DNA of 9,701 nucleotides from Thermoplasmata archaeon (GTDB lineage Archaea; Thermoplasmatota; JAKEGO01): positions 1-9,701 of the forward strand of contig JAKEGO010000091.1 in assembly GCA_022615805.1 (NCBI GenBank), given 5' to 3'. Below, piece after piece: positions 1 through 6,352 of this stretch. A model generated the notes under the pieces. It was not told the DNA's origin. It saw only the letters and a list, made by a program, of their open reading frames with translations, and ran no database searches. The position numbers were made by a program, and so were the translations under genes. How positions within the stretch are numbered: the first letter of the stretch is position 1; the number at the start of each line of letters is the position of its first letter.

Positions 1-233
1 ATATCGGAGCTGTCCCCGAGCCGGTCACCGACGGCGACGGGAACGGCTCGCCGGCATTCGACGCGGTCGCCGTTGTGGTCGCCGCCACCGTCGCCCTGAC
101 GGCCTCGAGGCGGGCTCGATGCACGGACCGCGCCCCTAAGGGCCCTGATGACGCTCTCGGCCCCATCAACTCGGACGAAGGATCCGCACCTCCGTCCCCC
201 TCACCGAATGCGCCTCGAACCGGCCGTCCCTGA
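1..233 (+). CDS. Possible 3' end of a membrane-anchored surface protein (partial)
   Basis: The frame beginning at base 3 is open from the window edge to a TGA at 231-233. It gives an acidic and polar stretch (PEPVTDGDGNGSPAF), then about 17 mostly small hydrophobic residues (DAVAVVVAATVALTA), then SRRAR and a Pro/Ser-rich tail of roughly 37 residues. An acidic spacer, one hydrophobic helix and an arginine cluster resemble the C-terminal anchor of archaeal secreted or cell-surface proteins (PGF-CTERM-like layout, but no exact PGF motif and an unusually long tail). Third positions are strongly G/C. The end overlaps the convergent RPA gene by 68 bases. It may not be a gene; an opposite-strand frame starting at the RPA stop (ATG at 164) is also open to the edge but looks like low-complexity antisense. 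Confidence 0.4.
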   Translation, partial: IGAVPEPVTDGDGNGSPAFDAVAVVVAATVALTASRRARCTDRAPKGPDDALGPINSDEGSAPPSPSPNAPRTGRP

Positions 234-939
234 CCTTCACGAGAGCGCCCGTCACCGCGACCTCGTCGCCGATCCCAACTCCGCCGAGGATCCGGGCCGC
301 CTCGTCCCACGCGACGACCTTCACCTCGCCAGTGCCGTCGAAGAGCGTCGCCGTCGTTATCAGCCCCTCGCTTCCGTCGCGCCTGTAGAACGCCCTCGGC
401 TGGGATGTCTCAGAAACGACGCCGCGCAGGCAGACGAACTCCCCTTCTGCGAGCGACGCGATATCGTCGAACGTCTGGGGCAGCACCTCCAGAGCCCCGC
501 GGGCGTCGACGTGTACCTCGAGGCCGGAATGCATCCCTTGGCCCTCGGGAGCCCTCCCCTCCCGCACCCTGCCGTTCACCACGAGGAGCCGGTCCCCGGG
601 CGCCACGCCCCCGGAGCGAACGAGGTCGACGAGCTCCTTTCGCCACAGGACGATCCTGACCTTCCCTGTCCCGTCCTCTATGGTCAGCCATGAGACATCG
701 TGGCCGGACTTGGACCAGCCAACGGAGGTGACGTGCCCGACGAGGTTGACCCACGCGCCGGCGGCGATGGACCCCACATCGACAATCTCACCCCGGAGGT
801 CCCCGCGGTCGCTGGCGATGAGGTACATCGCCGCCTCCTCGTCCACGAGGCCGGACATGTCGGACATCACCCCCGCGAGGCGGTCAGTGAGCTCGTCCTC
901 CGTCATCCTCTTCAAGAGCACGTCTCGTATCCCGCCCAT
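166..939 (-). CDS. Archaeal RPA-type single-stranded DNA-binding protein, two OB folds
   Basis: A 257-residue protein that would coat single-stranded DNA in replication, repair and recombination. Residues 1-50 are the helical N-terminal region usual in archaeal RPA large-subunit proteins (GLVDEEAAMYLIASDRGDLRG). An OB fold follows at about 52-153, with the typical WLTIEDGTGKVRIVLW strand pair, and a second OB fold at about 160-255 with the parallel signature TATLFDGTGEVKVVAWDEA. No zinc-finger cysteines are seen. The frame stays open far upstream into the copper ATPase region, but that part is antisense. The start at 939 is chosen because the family N terminus begins there and a TATA-like box (ttttat, minus strand) lies about 26 bases upstream, which fits a leaderless mRNA. 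It is transcribed divergently from the copper ATPase. Confidence 0.9.
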   Translation of the reverse strand: MGGIRDVLLKRMTEDELTDRLAGVMSDMSGLVDEEAAMYLIASDRGDLRGEIVDVGSIAAGAWVNLVGHVTSVGWSKSGHDVSWLTIEDGTGKVRIVLWRKELVDLVRSGGVAPGDRLLVVNGRVREGRAPEGQGMHSGLEVHVDARGALEVLPQTFDDIASLAEGEFVCLRGVVSETSQPRAFYRRDGSEGLITTATLFDGTGEVKVVAWDEAARILGGVGIGDEVAVTGALVKVRDGRFEAHSVRGTEVRILRPS

Positions 940-959
940 GGCACGCCACACGTCCCGAC

Positions 960-968
960 GGATAAAAG
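960..968 (-). promoter_or_regulatory. TATA-like box for the RPA gene
   Basis: The minus strand reads CTTTTATCC here. Its centre is about 26 bases before the ATG at 939, the usual archaeal distance from TATA box to transcription start, so the mRNA probably begins at or next to the start codon. No Shine-Dalgarno sequence precedes that ATG, which agrees with leaderless translation. Confidence 0.55.
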
Positions 969-1050
969 GTTTGGCTCGCAGCTTTCCGTTTAGGGGTTCA
1001 TCATAAGAGTGGGGACGGCGGATCGGAGGGCGTCCACGACTGTCGGTCCA

Positions 1051-1056
1051 GAGGTG
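1051..1056 (+). promoter_or_regulatory. Ribosome-binding site GAGGTG for the copper ATPase
   Basis: GAGGTG lies four bases before the ATG at 1061 and decides between this start and the in-frame ATG at 1082. The same GAGGTG motif precedes other genes in the window (3551 and 5748). A weak TATA-like string (catcataag, about 999-1007) could drive transcription with a start near 1030, but this is tentative. Confidence 0.55.
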
Positions 1057-1060
1057 CGTC

Positions 1061-3517
1061 ATGGGAAACGGGCTCAAGACGATGAGGCTACCAGTGAGGG
1101 GGATGCACTGCGCATCCTGCGCGACTGCCGTGACCAGGGCGTTGGCGGGCACCAGGGGCGTCGAACGGGCCGAGGTGGACATGGCATCGGAGGTCGCGAC
1201 CGTCACGTACGACCCCAGGTCCGCGACCCTCGGTGACCTTGTCAGGTCGGTGTCGGACGCTGGCTTCTCGGTCAGTTTCGATGGGGCGACGCTCGGCGTC
1301 GGAGGGATGCACTGCGCGTCCTGCGCTGCCCGCGTCGAGGGCGCTCTCCTGGCCCTCGAGGGGGTCGCGGGTGCCCGCGTCGACGTCGCCTCCGGGACAG
1401 CGACAGTGGAGTTCGACGGTTCGGTGGTCAGTGTCGCCGACCTCGGCAGGGCGATCTCGGCCGCAGGGTTCGAGGATCGCGGGGCAGTGTCCGATCTGGG
1501 CCGCGATGACGAGGAGGCCCGCGAGGCGGAGATGACGGCGATGCTGAGGGCGCTGGTCCTCGGATTCGCAGCGTCCGCCGCCCTCATGGGGGTCCACGGG
1601 GCGCAGATCCCCCATGAAGTGCCGATAGGATACATCCTGCTCGCCATGTCGTTCCCGTTCCTCGTCCTCCTCGGACGCCCGATCTTCACCAGTGCGTGGT
1701 CGGCCCTGAGGCATCGGAGCCTCACGATGGACGTCATGTATGCGATGGGCATCGGCGTGGCCTACGGGTCCAGCGTGCTTGGCACGTTCGGCATCGTCCT
1801 GACCCATGAGTTCATGTTCTACGACACTGCCATCATGCTCGCGGCGTTCCTCACGCTCGGAAGGTACCTGGAGACCCGCGCGAAGGCCCGCACGTCCGGG
1901 GCGATAAGGCGGCTGATGGACCTCCGGCCACCGACCGCCCTCGTCGTCGGCCCGGATGGTTCGCGGCGAGAGGTGCCCGTGGACGAGGTGCGGGTCGGCG
2001 ACAGCGTCCTCGTCCGCCCGGGGGACCGCATTCCCGTGGACGGCGCCGTCGTCGACGGCGATAGCGCGGTGGACGAATCGATGCTCACCGGCGAGCCCAT
2101 TCCGGTACGAAAACTGCCCGGCGACGAGGTCACCGGTGGGACCGTGAACGTAGCCGGTGCGCTGACCGTGCGCACGTCACGTACCGGCGATGAGACCACG
2201 CTGGCGAGGATCGTGGCGATGGTGCGCCGCGCGCAGACGACCCGCCCTGCCGTCCAGCGGATCGCCGACAGGGCCGTTGCCCTCTTCATCCCTGCGGTCC
2301 TCGTCATCGCGTTCGCCGCCTTCCTCGTATGGTACGTTGCGCTCGGCTCGTCCCTCCTCTTCGCGCTGACGACCTCGATGGCCGTCCTCGTCATCGCGTG
2401 CCCGTGCGCCCTCGGGCTTGCCACCCCAACGGCGATGACCGTCGGCGTCGGCAGGGGTGCCGAGCTCGGCGTCCTCGTGCGGGATGGCGAGGTCCTCGAG
2501 AGGTCCGGCGGGGTGGACGTCGTGGTGCTCGACAAGACCGGGACGTTGACCGAGGGGAGTCCGGCGGTCACCGATGTCGTCACGCTGCAGGGGGACGAAG
2601 CCACATTGTTGAGGTCGGCTGCCTCGGTGGAGGCCTTCTCCACCCATCCGCTCTCCGCCGCGGTGGCGAGCGCCGCGGAGGAACGCGGTCTCGTCCCGGA
2701 GGGCGCGACGTCCTTCGAGGAGACCGCGGGAAAGGGCGTCCGTGCCACCGTGTCAGGGCGCACCATCGTCGTCGGCAACCGCGCCATGATGGACGCGGCG
2801 ATGGTGGGGGTCCCGGGATCCGTCAGCAGGCGAATGACGTCCCTCGAAGCGAAGGCCAGGACGGTCCTCGTCGTGGCCGTCGACGGGGAGGTCGCGGGCC
2901 TGATCGGCATCTCAGACCCCGTCAAACCCTCGTCGAAGCGTGCGGTGGCAGCCCTCCGGGGAACGGGCGCCGAGGTGATGATGGTCACCGGCGACAACGA
3001 GCGGACCGCGAGGGCCGTCGCCAGGAGCGTCGGCATCGAAACGGTCAGCGCGGGAGTCCTCCCCGGGGACAAGGCCGCCATCGTCGCCCGGCTCCAGGGC
3101 GAGGGCAGGACGGTGGCGTTCGTCGGGGACGGTATCAACGACGCCCCCGCGCTCGCACAGGCGGACGTCGGCATCGCCATCGGCTCCGGGACCGACGTGG
3201 CCGTCGAGAGCGGGGGTTTCGTCCTCATGAGGGACGACCTCCTCGACGCCGCCGCCGCCCTCCAGCTCGGGAGGAAGGTGATGTCCCGCGTCCGGCAGAA
3301 CCTCTTCTGGGCCTTCGCGTACAACACGGCGTTGATACCCGTGGCCGCAGGGCTTCTCTACCCGCTTTGGCATGTCACATTCAGGCCGGAATACGGCGCG
3401 CTCGCGATGGCGCTGAGCTCGTTCTCCGTGGTCACGCTCTCGCTGACGCTCAGGGCTTACGTGCCGCCCGCGCTCTCCGGGCGAACGGCCCACGGCGTCG
3501 AACGGAAGAGCCTTTAA
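1061..3517 (+). CDS. copA: Copper-exporting P1B-type ATPase with two N-terminal heavy-metal domains
   Basis: An 818-residue membrane pump that uses ATP to export Cu(I). Two heavy-metal-associated domains carry GMHCASC at residues 14-20 and 82-88. Membrane helices follow from about 160 to 270. The actuator domain has LTGEP (TGE at 343-345). The membrane metal site is CPC (447-449) within IACPCALGLATP. The phosphorylation site is DKTGTLT from residue 491 (Asp491), the P1B-specific His-Pro is at 529-530, and TGDN (643-646) and GDGINDAPA (689-697) complete the hinge. The last helices contain YN (754-755) and MALSS (783-787), the pattern of the Cu(I) class and not the zinc or cobalt classes. The length is full. 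No copper chaperone or copper-responsive regulator gene is adjacent in the window. The AhpD-like gene begins 33 bases after the stop. Confidence 0.96.
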   Translation: MGNGLKTMRLPVRGMHCASCATAVTRALAGTRGVERAEVDMASEVATVTYDPRSATLGDLVRSVSDAGFSVSFDGATLGVGGMHCASCAARVEGALLALEGVAGARVDVASGTATVEFDGSVVSVADLGRAISAAGFEDRGAVSDLGRDDEEAREAEMTAMLRALVLGFAASAALMGVHGAQIPHEVPIGYILLAMSFPFLVLLGRPIFTSAWSALRHRSLTMDVMYAMGIGVAYGSSVLGTFGIVLTHEFMFYDTAIMLAAFLTLGRYLETRAKARTSGAIRRLMDLRPPTALVVGPDGSRREVPVDEVRVGDSVLVRPGDRIPVDGAVVDGDSAVDESMLTGEPIPVRKLPGDEVTGGTVNVAGALTVRTSRTGDETTLARIVAMVRRAQTTRPAVQRIADRAVALFIPAVLVIAFAAFLVWYVALGSSLLFALTTSMAVLVIACPCALGLATPTAMTVGVGRGAELGVLVRDGEVLERSGGVDVVVLDKTGTLTEGSPAVTDVVTLQGDEATLLRSAASVEAFSTHPLSAAVASAAEERGLVPEGATSFEETAGKGVRATVSGRTIVVGNRAMMDAAMVGVPGSVSRRMTSLEAKARTVLVVAVDGEVAGLIGISDPVKPSSKRAVAALRGTGAEVMMVTGDNERTARAVARSVGIETVSAGVLPGDKAAIVARLQGEGRTVAFVGDGINDAPALAQADVGIAIGSGTDVAVESGGFVLMRDDLLDAAAALQLGRKVMSRVRQNLFWAFAYNTALIPVAAGLLYPLWHVTFRPEYGALAMALSSFSVVTLSLTLRAYVPPALSGRTAHGVERKSL
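3508..3516 (+). promoter_or_regulatory. TATA-like box before the AhpD-like gene
   Basis: GAGCCTTTAACC overlaps the end of the copper ATPase and contains CCTTTAA. A start of transcription about 25 bases downstream (near 3537) would leave a short leader carrying the GAGGTG ribosome-binding site at 3540-3545. The gene could also be read through from the ATPase. Confidence 0.35.
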
Positions 3518-3550
3518 CCCCGCACGACATGAGGCACTCGAGGTGACAGG

Positions 3551-3898
3551 GTGAAGGAGGACATCGTCCGCCACTTCCACGACGAGCGCGAACGGCTGAA
3601 CGAGGTCGTCATGGCCCGCGCCGATCGCGAGATGAAGCGGTTCTGGAACCTGGATTCCGCGGTCTACCGCGACGGCGAGCTCCCATCGGCGACGAAGGAG
3701 CTCCTGGGCCTCGTGGCGTCCCTCGTGCTGCGGTGCGACGATTGCGTCCGATACCATCTTTCCAGATGCCATGAGCTCGGCGTGACCGGGGAGCAGGTCG
3801 TCGAGGCGCTGGACGTCGGCCTGGTCGTCGGCGGTTCTATCACGATCCCCCACGTCAGGCATGCGATGGAGTTCTGGGCGGCCCTCGACAGTCGGTGA
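3551..3898 (+). CDS. AhpD/carboxymuconolactone decarboxylase-like protein
   Basis: A 115-residue all-helical protein. The family signature is C62-x-x-C65-x3-H69 (LRCDDCVRYH), the redox-active cysteine pair and histidine seen in AhpD-like proteins, followed by GVTGEQVVEALDVGLVVGG and a C-terminal HAMEFW helix. Members with CxxC typically act as small thiol peroxidases or disulfide relays; the actual partner cannot be read from the sequence. The start is GTG at 3551, with GAGGTG five bases before it. It follows the copper ATPase by 33 bases and precedes the glycosylase by 13, so co-transcription with the glycosylase is likely. A true decarboxylase role is unlikely given the CxxC and the lack of aromatic degradation genes nearby. 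Confidence 0.85.
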   Translation: MKEDIVRHFHDERERLNEVVMARADREMKRFWNLDSAVYRDGELPSATKELLGLVASLVLRCDDCVRYHLSRCHELGVTGEQVVEALDVGLVVGGSITIPHVRHAMEFWAALDSR

Positions 3899-3911
3899 GC
3901 GGAGGGTCGAT

Positions 3912-4562
3912 GTGACGGGGTCGGAACAGGTCCGGGGGGATGTTCTCGCGTCGTACCGGCGGCTCCGGCCGCAGATAGACAAGAGGCTGGCGTCGTTCGA
4001 TCGCGTCTGGACGGACGCCTCGGAGGAGGACCTCTTCGCCGAGCTCGTCTTCTGCATTTTCACCCCGCAGTCCTCGGCGGCCCGCTGCTGGGAGGCCGTC
4101 GAGGACCTCCGTGGACGCGGCTTCCTCCAGGATGGCGGGGCGGAGGAGATCTCGGAGATGCTTTGCAGGGTCCGCTTCCGGCACACGAAGGCGAGGCGGG
4201 TGATCGCCGCCAGGGCGCTCCTCGAGGAGGAAGGCGCCCTCCGGCTCCGGCGGCGCATATCGGGCGACCCGCGCGAGGCGAGGGAGTGGCTGGTATCGAA
4301 CGTGGACGGCATCGGATACAAGGAGGCCAGCCACTTCCTGCGCAACGTCGGCCGCGGGCGGGGGTTCGCCATCCTCGACCGCCACATCCTCCTGAACCTC
4401 GCGGCGATGGACGTCATCCCGGATGTGCCGCGCACCATGACGCCGGGGAGGTACATGGCCATCGAGGGGGAGATGGCATCGTTCTCCGATTCCATCGGCA
4501 TCCCGTTGGCCGCCCTCGACCTCGTTCTGTGGCACCGGCAGACCGGATGGATGTTCAAGTGA
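3912..4562 (+). CDS. ogg: N-glycosylase/DNA lyase, archaeal Ogg2 type (8-oxoguanine repair)
   Basis: A 216-residue base-excision repair enzyme that removes 8-oxoguanine and cuts at the resulting abasic site. The helix-hairpin-helix is at about 130-147 (VDGIGYKEASHFLRNVG) with the catalytic lysine K137. The catalytic aspartate is D156 (FAILDRHIL). The protein ends WHRQTGWMFK; the C-terminal TG-x-x-FK with a terminal lysine is typical of the Ogg2 family and helps recognise the oxidised base. The GTG start at 3912 is preferred over an upstream ATG at 3861, which would overlap the preceding gene, because GGAGGG at 3901-3906 is well spaced and the family length fits. It lies 13 bases after the AhpD-like gene. 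Confidence 0.92.
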   Translation: MTGSEQVRGDVLASYRRLRPQIDKRLASFDRVWTDASEEDLFAELVFCIFTPQSSAARCWEAVEDLRGRGFLQDGGAEEISEMLCRVRFRHTKARRVIAARALLEEEGALRLRRRISGDPREAREWLVSNVDGIGYKEASHFLRNVGRGRGFAILDRHILLNLAAMDVIPDVPRTMTPGRYMAIEGEMASFSDSIGIPLAALDLVLWHRQTGWMFK

Positions 4563-4666
4563 GGCCGAATGGCGGGGGTCCCATCGCAACGGAGGCGGTC
4601 CTCTCGCCTTCAGAACATTAATTAGCGATGGCGACCATCGGGGTGCGGGAACGGGAGGGTGACCAC
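4563..4666 (+). promoter_or_regulatory. Promoter region of the arsenate reductase gene
   Basis: This spacer holds an AT-rich box (acattaattag, about 4615-4625), unusual against the GC-rich background and likely a TATA element, and a strong ribosome-binding site GGGAGGGTGA (4653-4662) just before the ATG at 4667. A transcript starting near 4645 would have a leader of about 20 bases. No clear inverted-repeat operator for an ArsR-type repressor was found. Confidence 0.5.
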
Positions 4667-5098
4667 ATGGAAGAGAAGGAGGGAAGCGCGAAGCGGACCG
4701 TCCTGTTCGTCTGCACCGGGAACTCGGCGCGGTCGCAGATGGCGGAAGGGCTGCTTCGTTCGATGCACGGCGACCGGTACGAGGTCCACAGCGCGGGGGT
4801 CTTGCCGGCGAGGGTGAGCCGGCACGCCATCAGGGTCATGGGCGAGATAGGCGTGGACATCTCGGGCCACCGCTCGAAGCACGTCGACGAGTTCGTGGAC
4901 ATGGAGATCGACTACCTCGTCACGCTCTGCGGCCACGCCGCCAGCGTCTGCCCCGACATCCCGCGCGCGAGGTTCAGGATCGACAGGCCCACCGAGGACC
5001 CTTTCCTCACCGACGACACCGACGAGGGCTTCCGGAGGGTCCGCGACGACCTCCGCGAGTTCATCGGGTCGGCATTCGGGGGCGATGACGATGAATGA
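4667..5098 (+). CDS. arsC: Arsenate reductase, thioredoxin-coupled (low-molecular-weight phosphatase fold)
   Basis: A 143-residue cytoplasmic enzyme that would reduce arsenate to arsenite. The P-loop is CTGNSARS, with nucleophile C16 and R22. C88 and C95 (LCGHAASVCP) provide the cysteine relay, and D111 in PTEDP is the general acid. The spacings C16-C88 (72) and C88-C95 (7) match the thioredoxin-linked enzyme of staphylococcal plasmid pI258 (Cys10, Cys82, Cys89, Asp105), so this is an arsenate reductase and not a tyrosine phosphatase. An in-frame ATG at 4628 would add 13 residues; 4667 is chosen for its ribosome-binding site and family length. No arsenite exporter or ArsR regulator is adjacent. 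Its last 14 bases overlap the next gene. Confidence 0.9.
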   Translation: MEEKEGSAKRTVLFVCTGNSARSQMAEGLLRSMHGDRYEVHSAGVLPARVSRHAIRVMGEIGVDISGHRSKHVDEFVDMEIDYLVTLCGHAASVCPDIPRARFRIDRPTEDPFLTDDTDEGFRRVRDDLREFIGSAFGGDDDE

Positions 5099-5585
5099 TC
5101 CCGGAAGGACCGCGGAAGGCGGCGGCGATAGGGCCTACAACGACCTCCTCACGGTGGTCAGGGGGATCATCGCAGGAAGCGCCGGCCGCGACGAGGCCAT
5201 GGGCGGCATCTGTCAGCTGCTGTACGACAATCTCGAGGGCTACGACTGGGTCGGTTTCTACCTCGCGGACCCTGAGGAGGAGGGGTGGCTCGTCCTCGGT
5301 CCGTATCTCGGCGAGCCCACCGAGCACACTAGGATCCCTTTCGGCCGCGGCATATGCGGCCAGGCTGCGGAGTGGCGCGAGACCTTCAACGTGCCGGACG
5401 TCAGGAAGCAGGACGACTACCTGGCGTGCAGTCCCAAGGTCCGTAGCGAGATCGTCGTCCCTATCGTGCGGGACGGCAAGGTCCTCGGCGAGATCGACGT
5501 CGACTCGCACCTCGCGGACAACTTCAGCGTGGATGACGAGAGGTTCCTCGAGCGCGTCGCTGGGGTCCTGTCGGGGATAATCTGA
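5085..5585 (+). CDS. msrC: Free methionine-(R)-sulfoxide reductase, GAF domain, type II
   Basis: A 166-residue GAF-fold enzyme that reduces free methionine-R-sulfoxide. Family landmarks are YDWVGFYL (53-60), LVLGPYLGEP (69-78), RIPFGRGICG (83-92), DYLACSPKVRSEIVVPIV (111-128) and GEIDVDS (135-141). Cysteines C91 and C115 are 24 apart, as in E. coli Cys94/Cys118 and yeast Cys101/Cys125. The substrate-binding acids E122, D138 and D140 are all present. The third cysteine of the E. coli enzyme (Cys84) is replaced by H81, which is the two-cysteine type II form known from Thermoplasma. The start may be ATG 5085 or ATG 5091; the latter is better spaced from GGGGG at 5078-5082. It overlaps arsC, so the two genes are probably translationally coupled, and both use a thiol electron donor. 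Confidence 0.9.
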   Translation: MTMNDPGRTAEGGGDRAYNDLLTVVRGIIAGSAGRDEAMGGICQLLYDNLEGYDWVGFYLADPEEEGWLVLGPYLGEPTEHTRIPFGRGICGQAAEWRETFNVPDVRKQDDYLACSPKVRSEIVVPIVRDGKVLGEIDVDSHLADNFSVDDERFLERVAGVLSGII

Positions 5586-5603
5586 TAAACCGCCACCGCA
5601 TGA

Positions 5604-5695
5604 CATCACGGGGAGGGCCATCTGATGATGCCCGTGCCCCGGAAGGGATCAGTCCCTATGGCGAGGGGCACCTCAGATTGGACCACCCTGTAATG
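5604..5695 (+). ncRNA. Candidate structured RNA element: four-helix segmented stem-loop
   Basis: Four nested helices can be drawn. P1 is 5604-5613 with 5686-5695 (nine of ten pairs, one G-U, one mismatch). P2 is 5618-5625 with 5673-5681 (eight pairs, bulged T5678). P3 is GTGCCCC 5634-5640 with GGGGCAC 5665-5671. P4 is AGGGA 5644-5648 with TCCCT 5653-5657, loop TCAG. Internal loops are AGGG/ACCA, TGATGCCC/C and GGA/ATGGCGA. A TATA-like string (tgataaac, 5583-5590) would place transcription start near P1. It lies in the leader of the flavin reductase gene or may be a separate small RNA. It matches no riboswitch I recognise, and it lacks the features of SRP RNA, tRNA or C/D-box RNA. Function is unknown; palindromic insertion remnants are an alternative. 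Confidence 0.45.
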
Positions 5696-5703
5696 AGGTT
5701 CGC

Positions 5704-5717
5704 TCCCCCTGTGGGGA
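5704..5717 (+). other. Short hairpin in the flavin reductase leader
   Basis: TCCCC (5704-5708), loop CTGT, GGGGA (5713-5717) form a perfect five-pair hairpin. It lies 20 bases before the ribosome-binding site GAGGTG (5737-5742) of the flavin reductase gene and eight bases after the larger folded element. It has no T-run, so a terminator role is not supported. Confidence 0.3.
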
Positions 5718-5747
5718 ATCCGCCACCATATCGCAAGAGGTGTCATG

Positions 5748-6284
5748 ATGGCAGACGAAGGGACGGTGTGGACGACGTTCGAGCCGGGCGCCGAGTCGAT
5801 GCGGTTCCAGTTCATGCCTACCGCCCTCGTCTCGGGCGGCGACAACATCATGGCCGCGGCGTGGCTGACCCAGGTCTCGGTCGTCCCGCCGTTGTTCGTC
5901 GTCTCGATCCGGAAGGAACGCCACACCTATCCGCTCATCGCCGAGAGCGGCGAGTTCGCCCTCAACTTCCTGGGCGTCGAACACGCTGCCCGTGTGGACC
6001 TGTGCGGCAAGCGCTCCGGCCGGAAAGGGGACAAGTTCAAGGCCGCGGGCCTGACGAGGAAGAAGGCCGAGCGCATCTCGACCACCCTCGTGGAGGAGTC
6101 ATTCCTCATCTACGAGTTCAGGGTCGTCAACGAGGTGGAGGCCGGCGACCACCAGCTGTTCATCGGCGAGGTGCTCTTTGTCCACAGGCGGGAGCCGTGG
6201 GACCACGACCAGGTCCGCCCGCTCATCTATGCGGGCGACGGGAAGTACACGACGGCGATGAGGCTGTTCGAGATCAAAGGGTGA
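5748..6284 (+). CDS. Flavin reductase-like, FMN-binding split-barrel protein (flavoredoxin type)
   Basis: A 178-residue cytoplasmic flavoprotein of the flavin reductase-like domain family. Typical features are the N-terminal FMPTALVSGGD, NIMAAAWLTQVSVVPPLFVVSI (FMN-binding strands, about 33-54), the RHTYPLI-ESGEFALNF segment (59-74), SGRKGDKF (90-97) before the conserved AGL, and GDHQLFIGEVL (133-143). In archaea such proteins bind FMN and pass electrons or reduce flavin; the partner is not evident. Two adjacent ATGs exist (5745 and 5748). The second sits five bases from GAGGTG (5737-5742), the first only two, so 5748 is preferred. The 162-base gap upstream holds the folded RNA element. The gene ends just before a 13-base palindrome. 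Confidence 0.87.
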   Translation: MADEGTVWTTFEPGAESMRFQFMPTALVSGGDNIMAAAWLTQVSVVPPLFVVSIRKERHTYPLIAESGEFALNFLGVEHAARVDLCGKRSGRKGDKFKAAGLTRKKAERISTTLVEESFLIYEFRVVNEVEAGDHQLFIGEVLFVHRREPWDHDQVRPLIYAGDGKYTTAMRLFEIKG

Positions 6285-6289
6285 GAGGT

Positions 6290-6302
6290 CGATAGGCTAT
6301 CG
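6290..6302. repeat. 13-base perfect palindrome after the flavin reductase gene
   Basis: CGATAGGCTATCG has six-base arms around a single central base and begins six bases after the flavin reductase stop codon. It may be an operator-like site or a short 3' hairpin; the loop is too small for a stable RNA hairpin without opening inner pairs. No function is assigned. Confidence 0.25.
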
Positions 6303-6319
6303 CTGGATGAGAGTCCCCT

Positions 6320-6330
6320 CCTTATCAGAT
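6320..6330 (+). promoter_or_regulatory. TATA-like box before the small membrane ORF
   Basis: CTTATCAGATA is AT-rich for this window and its CTTAT core lies about 29 bases before the ATG at 6353. That is close to the spacing seen at the RPA, transglutaminase-like and DUF362 genes, so it supports a leaderless start at 6353, though the match is weaker. Confidence 0.3.
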
Positions 6331-6352
6331 ATCCCTCATCGTCGATCATCCG

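Noticed and set aside
1..164. Minus-strand gene starting at ATG 164 overlapping the RPA stop codon
   Set aside because: The TGATG overlap is tempting for an operon partner, but the product is an Ala/Thr/Ser/Arg-rich string without recognisable features, and the opposite frame gives a more protein-like anchor.
940..1752. Long upstream extension of the minus-strand RPA reading frame
   Set aside because: The added part is antisense to the copper ATPase, rich in Ser, Arg, Thr and Pro, and has no family match. The RPA N terminus and TATA box point to the start at 939.
1819..4558. Long open frames on the minus strand and other plus frames across the copper ATPase and glycosylase
   Set aside because: In high-GC DNA with strong third-position bias, antisense frames stay open by chance. 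Their products are low-complexity Arg/Ser/Thr/Pro strings, while the plus-strand proteins have full sets of family motifs.
5634..5671. SRP RNA helix 8 because of CCCGGAAGGG
   Set aside because: The GGAA would form a tetraloop as in SRP RNA, but the conserved CAGG and AGCAGC symmetric-loop strands are absent and the alternative AGGGA/TCCCT hairpin fits better; archaeal SRP RNA is also about 300 bases.
5620..5678. C/D-box small RNA from TGATGA near CTGA
   Set aside because: There is a TGATGA-like C box but no properly placed D box CTGA at the 3' side and no C'/D' pair, and the region is dominated by long helices that C/D RNAs lack.
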